A stretch of DNA of 64,000 nucleotides from Bettongia penicillata ogilbyi (lineage: Eukaryota > Chordata > Mammalia > Diprotodontia > Potoroidae). Shown piece by piece: positions 56,350-64,000 of the stretch. The translations under genes and the position numbers were made by a program. The stretch is taken from assembly GCA_023548195.1 (NCBI GenBank), contig JAJHZJ010000311.1, positions 9,186,825-9,250,824 on the forward strand. The letters run 5' to 3'. Each line of letters opens with the position of its first letter. Position 1 is the stretch's first letter. Under the pieces are notes generated by a model. The model had not been told where the DNA came from, made no database searches, and was given only the letters and a program-made list of their open reading frames with translations.

Positions 56350-57915
56350 GTCCCTCTCCATAGGAGAAAAATGAAACTAGAAGACAAGGGGCACAGAAAT
56401 AAGATACAGCCTAGAATTTCTTGTTCTTTCCATGCAACCTTTCTTCCTTCTCACCCTGCAACTTCCCTATCCTCCATATCCTAAACCAACATATTGGTTA
56501 CATTTCCCTTTTGTAGTTCATTTATTTCAATGGTTTGGTTGATTGCCTTAATAACAGCACCAATAAAAACTACTTCATCTCACTAGCGGTTTCCGACAGA
56601 GAAATGTTGGACAACTGACTATATTTCCTAATCCCAATGCTTACTGTTCCTAGTTAGTTTTGCTTACAGAAAGGTGTTGAAAGGAGTGAGTTATTTAAAC
56701 CAGGAGTGAAGTACAGGGATATCAAGTTGCCATCTCTGTTATCAGGCATGGAATTAGACTAAATGTGGCAAGCATGAAGTCATCCTTCAGGGCATGTGAC
56801 TACTGAGAAAACTAAATCCTCTTTGGGTCAGGCACTGGCTGAATTTCTTGAAGAAGAAGGGAAAGATTCACAAACAACATAAGTAAATGAGCACAGAATC
56901 AGAATTCTGTGTCTAGCTTTCCTTTCCTTCTATCTCTATGTTAAGAAAAATAATTTCCTATTGAAGCCATCTGACAACTTGTCTTCACAGAATTTTGAAA
57001 ATGTCTTTTACATAACATGTACCTCCTATCCCACCCACGCCCATCATCATCACCATTTCCCCCTTTTCTCATTTCCTTGTTCTCTTTACTTCTTCCCCCA
57101 TTTTCCTTATTCTGGTATTATTTATAATCTTGTACCATTCTTTCACGTTTCCTGGTGGTTTTGGAATCCAAATCTCTTTTGGCAGCTTTTCCATACAGTA
57201 ATTATATGTTCATAAAACAGGTTGCCTAAAATCTCGTTATTTATGCAGTGTAAACATTTTTTTTTCTCTGGTGAAAGACAAGAGTCAGACCTTGACATTT
57301 TCAATACTTGTTAAATGAAATAAAAACATAGACACATTTTAAACTCCAGAGTTTGCTTCTTTGACCCTGGACCCATTTAGCAATCACCAAATGCTAACCA
57401 CCTCTAAAATGATGTATCTGTTCTAGTGGAAGTACGATAGTGATTCTCATGGGACTGTTTAAAAGCTTTGAGCATCTTTAAAACAGAATTCCATAGATTG
57501 CTGAAGTCACAAAAAAACCCACAAACATAAATTCAAACAAATAAACAAAAAACATAGCATATACATGTTTCCATATACTGGTTTGATAAATTAAATCCAG
57601 TGAAATTCTATATAATTGCCTTGGATAATCACAGGAAGCCATTGGCTTCATGTATCAATTTTTTATATGACAACACTTGGGCTCAGTGGCCTGATCTCAA
57701 AAGATGTTCTGTTCAATAAAGGATAGTTTTGGACCAAGAATATGGTGAGTCTGGGAAGAGCCAGTGATATCTGAGTGTGCTATTATTTGCTAATATTTAA
57801 ACTCATGAATAGAAAATGTAATTTTTTATCTGAATGTGTACACTTTTTGTTTTCTAAACACTAAGAGAAACCTGATCGCATAAATTCTAAATTGCATAAA
57901 GATCCTAGATGGTGA
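56350..57915. other. Long single-copy-looking stretch
   Basis: No repeat family or coding signal recognised in 1.5 kb. Confidence 0.35.
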
Positions 57916-57919
57916 AGAG

Positions 57920-58060
57920 ATTCTTTAAATGAGAACTAGAAGGAATGTTGAATGTCTAGGTTCCTCAAGTTATAGAAAAGGAAATTGAAGATGTAAAGAT
58001 GGTGACATGCTCAAGGTCATACAGTTAGTAAGTACTAGTGATGGGGAAGGGTTCTAAATG
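57920..58060 (-). mobile_element. THER/MIR-like SINE fragment, antisense
   Basis: 'agaactagaaggaatgttga' and 'atgctcaaggtcatacagtt' are reverse-complemented tail and CORE. Confidence 0.65.
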
Positions 58061-58064
58061 ACTG

Positions 58065-59480
58065 TTGTCAGATTCCAATAAATCTTTCTTTGGCGAAACC
58101 AGAATAAATTATCTTTAATGAGTAGTGAATTGGGAGAAATTAATTTTCCTGTTAGCTGTTGACCCATGGAGAAGGAGCTTAAAGAAAGAATAACATGAAA
58201 GATTCCTTTATTTCTAAAGGAAACATATGCAATCCTTTTAACCGTTAAAATTCTGATGTCCTAAAAGTAACACCTACATGCTTTTGGAACATTAGGTATC
58301 CTGAACTTGATTTTTAAAAGTTAAAACTCCATGTTATAGTACAGTACTGAGTGTTGGTAGAGGATTTAAGATTCGTTAGTCTTCAATAAAAGTGGAATAT
58401 TATTCCAGTCTGGGTATAGGTTTCTGAGTGAACTGCTATTATTGAGTCTCTGAAAGATGGACATCTCATTTATATGACTGAGCATTATATAATATCAATT
58501 TCACAAACCTTTGTCCCAAACTCATTCCCTTAAAGTGATTGTTTGCTAATTCACTAATTTGCTAATTTCAGTTCTGAGCAAGGAATTAAGGACCTTGCTC
58601 TAGGAAGCAACGTTTCTGGTAAAATCAGTAGTAACTCAAAATGACAAAATGTTCTACTGATGGTTTCTCTGTTTCCTAATGAATAAGGAAATTTCCTACC
58701 TATGTGCTTTTCATGGAAAGAAATTCCTTATTTCATGGCATCTATCCACTAGTCTTTATTTATGAAGCTCTCCATCATAGCACCTATGCCCTTGTGATTC
58801 CCAAAGTATCTTCAGTTCCCTGGTGGGACCAACTCAGTCCATTTTATAGTTTTTCTCTTCCCTAATGGAATAATGGAGGGTCTTTATATTTCAAGTCATC
58901 ATTTGATGAGGTGTGTCGAATGATAGTGTTGGGAGGTTGATTTTAATGGCAAGTAGGCGTACCTTTCAGCTTCACAGACAGAACAAAAAGAAATGAAAAA
59001 TCCAGATAAAATTGTAAGAAAAGATAATTATATTTTAGTTTTGATATAAGGATTATGCAATTTGAACCTATAGAGAGAAAAAAATGTTTTTATGAAGCAA
59101 GGCTGGAAGTGAAAGAAACTGGTATGTGAATGGAAGGCAGGAAACATTTTGGAATACTTAAAACAATTTGATTGAAGGTGTATAATAAAACCAGCTTCAG
59201 TTCTTATTAGAGATCATCATATAGTTCTCACCCTTCCCTGAAATTCAGTGCAATATTCCTGACATACCTAAAGATTTTTTTTGGAGTCTATTTTGGTTCA
59301 TTTCTTATATATCTCATAATTCAGCATATGTAAAAGGATTTCCTTCCCCTCAAATTGGAATGCGTTTAAAATCTTTTACTTTTGGTTCAAAGTATTTTGT
59401 TCTTGTTTTCAAGGCCATGTTTTGTATTGAAAACTAAAAAAATATGTATTTTTATATCTAACTTCAAGTTATCTAAAGAA
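58065..59480. other. Long single-copy-looking stretch
   Basis: No repeat or gene recognised in 1.4 kb. Confidence 0.35.
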
Positions 59481-59489
59481 AGTGTTAAT

Positions 59490-60180
59490 GAAATCACGCA
59501 AAAAAGTGTTGATTGAGCAACCAGTATGTGTCAGGCATTGTGCAGAGCCCTATAAAGCCTACAGGATAGCTTAAAACCTTGTCCTGGACGTCAGAAAGTC
59601 CGTAGCTTATTTGGGTAGACAATATCAGAAAAAATCAGACTATCAATTTAAAATTGTATGGGATCTTAGAACTCATCTTGTCTAACCTTCTCTCTTGATT
59701 AGTGAAGGTAAAATAGGTAAAGCACTTCGCCCAATGTTACAGAGCAGGGAAGTGGCAAACTTGGATTTCTCACCTAAGTCCTTTCCCTACAAATCTATTA
59801 ATCTGTATTTTTGCAACAGTCCTATGATGTATGTAGTAGAATCATTTTCATTTTTAACCTGTGGGGAAATTAAGAGATAGAATTTCAGGAAAAAATAAGT
59901 AATAAAATATATAAATCACAGTTGAAGAAAATAATAAATTATTTTTCACAAGGGTGACCCCCAATTGTTTGCCCAGGTAATTATATAGATAATGATTTCT
60001 AGGGAAGAGGGATTACTTCAAGCAGTTGATACAGTCAGACTTTTCGGAAGAAGTGAAACTCGAAGTAAATGTAGACAGGGCTTGAACAAGATGAGAAAGG
60101 AATTCTAAGTCAGTAAAAGGATATGAGGGAAAAGGGCATTCAGATTTTACTTAAGGCAGATGGTCATGTATGTGGGTAAA
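59490..60180 (-). mobile_element. L2 end, SINE and L2 UTR remnants, antisense
   Basis: 59490-59580 is an L2 terminus ('gtgtcaggcattgtgcagag'). 59640-59885 is a THER/MIR SINE ('gatcttagaactcatcttgt', 'gcacttcgcccaatgttaca'). 59990-60180 resembles L2 3' UTR ('ggaattctaagtcagtaaaa'). All are on the minus strand. Confidence 0.55.
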
Positions 60181-60189
60181 GAAGTATAA

Positions 60190-60685
60190 TACAAAAATAT
60201 TTTGATTACATACATGGATGTATTAAGTGGAAGGATTTAATTTGAGATATTATTATGAGTCATATCTGGATATAAATGTATGTATGTATATAATATATAT
60301 GTACAGGTAATTTTTATTTGATTTGTAAAAATTGCAATATAAAAAAAGATTCAGCAAATCATTTAAATATTTTACAAGGCCTGGCTTTCTCACCATATTG
60401 ATTATGTCTGAATAAGCATCACAAATAAAGAGATGTGGGCAGTCATTCATCAAATTTGATCACATTCACCTATAACATATATTCTGAATATAATTATTTA
60501 GAATAAGTTTGAAGGGGGCAAAAAGATTGACTTTACTTCTCATTTCAATTTTAGCATGGAGTGAATGGTGCCCATTGCTCATAAAATTTATGTGTAGTCT
60601 ACTGGGTAATAGAACTCTCTCCAAATCTGAGCTGTCTGTCTTTCAGAATGTTGTTTAGATGTGAAATGATAATATGTTCCACCTC
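60190..60685. other. Single-copy-looking sequence
   Basis: A short TATG-type run at 60275-60300; otherwise nothing recognised. Confidence 0.35.
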
Positions 60686-60689
60686 TCAA

Positions 60690-60716
60690 TGCAAACTCCT
60701 TGAGGGCAGGGGCTCA

Positions 60717-60759
<43 letters not shown>

Positions 60760-60830
60760 ATTTCTAGCAAGCATTGTAACTCCTGGCATACAGAAGGTAC
60801 TTAAAATATTCTGTAATTTACTAATACATT
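60690..60830 (+). mobile_element. L2 3' end carrying a (GT)n expansion
   Basis: 'aactccttgagggcaggggc' (left) and 'taactcctggcatacagaag' with 'gtacttaaaatattctgtaa' (right) are consecutive L2 terminal motifs. A (GT)20-type run occupies 60720-60757 between them. Confidence 0.75.
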
Positions 60831-60834
60831 AACT

Positions 60835-63475
60835 CTTTTTAAATGTTAATGTTAATAACATTTTAAAATTTTAGTTAACAATGTTAATTTTTACTTAAAT
60901 ATTAATTCTTGTAAATGTTAAATTTTTATGTTAAGCGTGTAAAGTAGAAAAAAATAAGGATAAAAGGTCTTAATGCAAACTATAAATATTTCTTCTATAA
61001 ATATTCTACCAAGGGAAAATAATATTTACATTACATGGAAAATAATACTTAACAGAGTAAAAAGTTACCATTGTAAACTATCATGACTTTGCAACTTACC
61101 TAAATATAAGAAGATTGAAATTATGTATTCTGTGGGACAAGAACTTAACTAATGAATTGAAATAAGCTACATTGCTAAATGTTATGTCTCGAAACAGGAA
61201 TGACAGGAAACTTTATGTCCAAATCAATGATACAAGAATTATAAGAATAAAATATTTAAAAATACATAAAATAATTATAAAAAGACAGCATTTCTGTACA
61301 TTTAAAAAACAAACTAGGAAAGTATTGATTTAATATGGCATAATAGTGTTTTGGGGTTTTAGCTTTACATTTAACAGTACTTTTTCTGCTTTAGCATTGG
61401 CAGCATTTTTTCACTATGTAGTCAACTATGTAGGATACCATGTTGGAACAGTAAGCAGTGTATAAAGCTCTTTTTTGCTAAGCAAAGAAAGGATTGAGCA
61501 CGTGACAAGAGATGATGAAGCCTACAGAATGACTACAGCAAAGAATGTTAAGTATGTTAGAGCAGTCACATGGAAGTATCCATTAAAGCAGTAGTTATTT
61601 TGACTGGCTTCTTCGGACATGCAACCCTTATTCCAGGTATAATCAAGCTACTTGGAAGTCATTTCTAAAGAACAATAGTAGACTTAGAGAGTTTTCTGTT
61701 TCTTCCAGTCAGGAATAGGAGACGACAGATAGCATCAGAAAATTGCAGAGCAGGTGGCATCAGCAATCATTTGGTCAATCCTGCCCTTGGACATAACTGG
61801 AGCTAAATTCTATTGTTAAAAGTTATTAAGAAAAAAGTTTATAAAGGAAATTATTGAAAGACTTCTCTGAAGGGATGCATATTGTTCTATCTAATCTTAA
61901 AATGCAAAGATAAACTTCATAGATGCATACAGATTGATCTAGAATCAACACACTATATCATATATATTTTTATTTTACCTGACTATAACAGATGATCTAA
62001 CATTACAGCTTTTCTTTTTAATCAAAAAGTAAATAATTCAAATTCTTAAAAAAAGAGAAAAAGCTTGTACAAATCAAGTGAATTCTATAAATATTTACTA
62101 AGTGTTTTCAATGGGCAAAGCACTAAAATTCCATGACAGTGTTTCATTATTCTCATCATTGAAAAGTTCTTTCTTAAGTCAAACCTGCTAACATGGTTCA
62201 TTCTTTATTTATAGACTACAAAGTGGCCACATGTCCCCCTCCTTTTTCTTGAATAAAGGCTCACTTAGTCTTTCCTCAAAAGCACAGGATTCTAGGCAAA
62301 ATTGTGAAGTAAGTTAATATGATTTTGGGATGTTTAGTTTCCTGATTACCACCTTGGTATCTTACTATTCTATCTACATCCTCACCATCATACAATCTGT
62401 TCTCAAGTTGTCAGTGTCCTCATATCCTTTCCCTATCAAAAAGAACTGAAAACATTCAGGCTAAAGTGGAAATGTCTGATAGCTTAAAGTGTGTTTATCC
62501 CAAAGGGTTTGTTTGCATTTTGACAAAAAACAAAGCGTTATACTGAAGGGCTAAAACTTAGCCCTGAGAGGTAATCCAAGGTATCATCAATCAGATGAGA
62601 AAGGTTCTCTCCCACTTTTGATGGGAAGAAAGTCTTCTCCTTTACTTTGAAATGCCTTTAGACCTTCTTGAAAAATTTGTTTTTACCCTTTTTTTTTGTT
62701 TGTTCTTACCCTGATCACTTTACAACTTCTTCTTGGGACCCTTTTGGTTTCTTTATATTTCCTTCCTAAAAGGTGAACTCCAGAGCCTCTATAATAATCT
62801 TAAACACATCTGACTGGCTCTAACTAGACCATAGCACAAAGGTTTCTTCTCAACTCTGGTTCATCACATTCCCTTTGAATACCACACCACATCTTCAACT
62901 GAGTAGAGTGATTGTCTCTTCTATTTTATAACACATCATGCAAGTTTCACTTTCAAAATCTTTTTAAGTAAAAGGAATTAAATCTCCCTTCACATATTTG
63001 TAATAGATGTAACACAAATTGGTAACATTTGGGGAGCTTTATATTAAAAATGACACCTTGTCCTTAATGTCTGCTGTTTGTTTTAAAACATATTTTTTAA
63101 CAATGGCTAGATCTAAAGAGAGAATCTTTGAATAAGCTATGACTTTCCAGTTATTTGTCACTATGTATCAAACATTATTCCAACATATTTACTAGTATTT
63201 CAGCAGCTAGAAATTCATAAGATGTTTCTATGTATAATTAATAATGTGATCAGTAAAAATTAGTATACAGAGGAATCAAACTCATAAAGTTATACATGAA
63301 TTAAAGATAAAATTGGTGACAATTGAGTACTTTGGTTTTTTTCCTATCTGATCTATCTATAATTCAGGCTGCCTAACTAAACTTAAATATAGATCCTAGA
63401 GTTAGGGTATTTGCAAAGCTCTAAGCTGACAAGGACAGAGTGCTGGCTATTATTTCTGTTTGGAAGTCAGAGACT
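60835..63475. other. Long, mainly single-copy-looking stretch
   Basis: 60835-60940 has irregular TTAATGTTAA repeats. 62080-62120 is an antisense L2-tail scrap ('taagtgttttcaatgggcaa'). Otherwise no repeat, gene or RNA recognised across 2.6 kb. Confidence 0.35.
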
Positions 63476-63479
63476 TGAG

Positions 63480-64000
63480 CTATTCATTTTGTAGTTCAAC
63501 AGTCATCACCACAATTCCTTGAATTCCCAAAGCTTTTCATATGGCTTCCTCAAGGACAGCTATCATGTCTTAGCTGCTGCAATGACAGATGGGATATAAC
63601 ATGTCATGTGATGGATAACACTGGAGCCACAGTACTTAATCCTTCTAATACTAATAGCTGCATTATCATAGAGATTTATGAGAATGTCAGTTTCAAGTTC
63701 CCAGTTCCATTCATGGGTTTTTAAAACTTCAGCTGCAAAAAACATGCATCCATCCCATTAATTCTAATTATCATGGTTCATCTTCTCAGCAGTTTTGCAC
63801 TCCGGAACCTTTCAGTGCAAATTAACGTACCAAAAAAGTGTATTAATTAATATTTGTAGCTTTTAATTTCTGCAAGAGTGTTGTCTGGAAGCAGCTGGCA
63901 GTACAGGGCCGCCGCTGCTATTGAATCTTTGCCAAACAAGTGCAGATGTAATTTTGTTATCTCTTGCTTAGTCATTTACGCAAATTAATTTGAACAATTA
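63480..64000. other. Candidate conserved noncoding element at right edge
   Basis: Repeat-free sequence of even composition with clustered regulatory-type motifs: TAATTA/ATTAATTAAT (63841-63850), a CAGCTG E-box (63892-63897), the GC-rich 'cagggccgccgctgctattg', and an octamer-like 'acgcaaattaattt' near 63977. It probably continues past the window. A 60-codon minus-strand frame (63745-63563) has no recognised domain. Constraint is inferred from texture only. Confidence 0.35.

Overview
The window reads as a marsupial nuclear genome, from a large intron or a gene-poor intergenic block. I see no host protein-coding exon, tRNA, rRNA or CpG island that I could defend. The assignment rests on the repeats: tRNA-headed CORE-SINEs of the marsupial type (full copy at 31437-31775), many THER/MIR-like SINEs, L1 and ORF2-less HAL1-type elements with the marsupial 3' UTR, a BovB/RTE fragment, CR1/L3 and L2 debris, hAT-like MITEs, and endogenous-retrovirus LTRs. 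Composition is A+T-rich and CpG-poor with many microsatellites. I cannot say which marsupial. Family names come from memory of consensus sequences, not from a search.

Layout. 1-7.4 kb: an antisense L1/HAL1 5' half cut by the window edge, a (CTTC)n tract, an antisense BovB/RTE 3' end, a SINE, a CR1/L3 remnant split by an L2 tail, and two opposed L1-type fragments. 7.4-11.2 kb: mostly single-copy with a few old SINEs and a CR1/L3 tail. 11.25-13.82 kb: a HAL1-type element between perfect 16-bp target duplications. 15.7-20.7 kb: L2 pieces, a solo LTR (minus), a second HAL1-type element with poly(A), and an L2 holding a palindromic MITE. 22-27.3 kb: a MITE expanded by AT repeats, then a 5'-truncated L1 abutting a HAL1, both antisense. 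27.4-34.7 kb: SINE and L2 debris. 34.7-37.1 kb: an LTR mosaic inside a (GGAA)n microsatellite, containing an antisense class-II-type LTR with a lysine-tRNA primer-binding site and a splice donor. 37.2-43.3 kb: SINEs, an RTE scrap, another LTR. 43.35-47.9 kb: a chimeric L1 with most of ORF2 missing, then an L2-clade reverse transcriptase remnant. 48-64 kb: no L1, only old SINE/L2 pieces and microsatellites in long single-copy stretches, several of which look like candidate conserved noncoding elements, above all the last 500 bp.

Nothing here works as a gene set. All recognisable coding sequence is decayed retroelement ORF1, ORF2 or RT. The main interest is mechanistic (insertion scars, chimeric junctions, nested LTRs) plus possible regulatory sequence in the repeat-poor right third. 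I did not find a convincing undescribed biological system.
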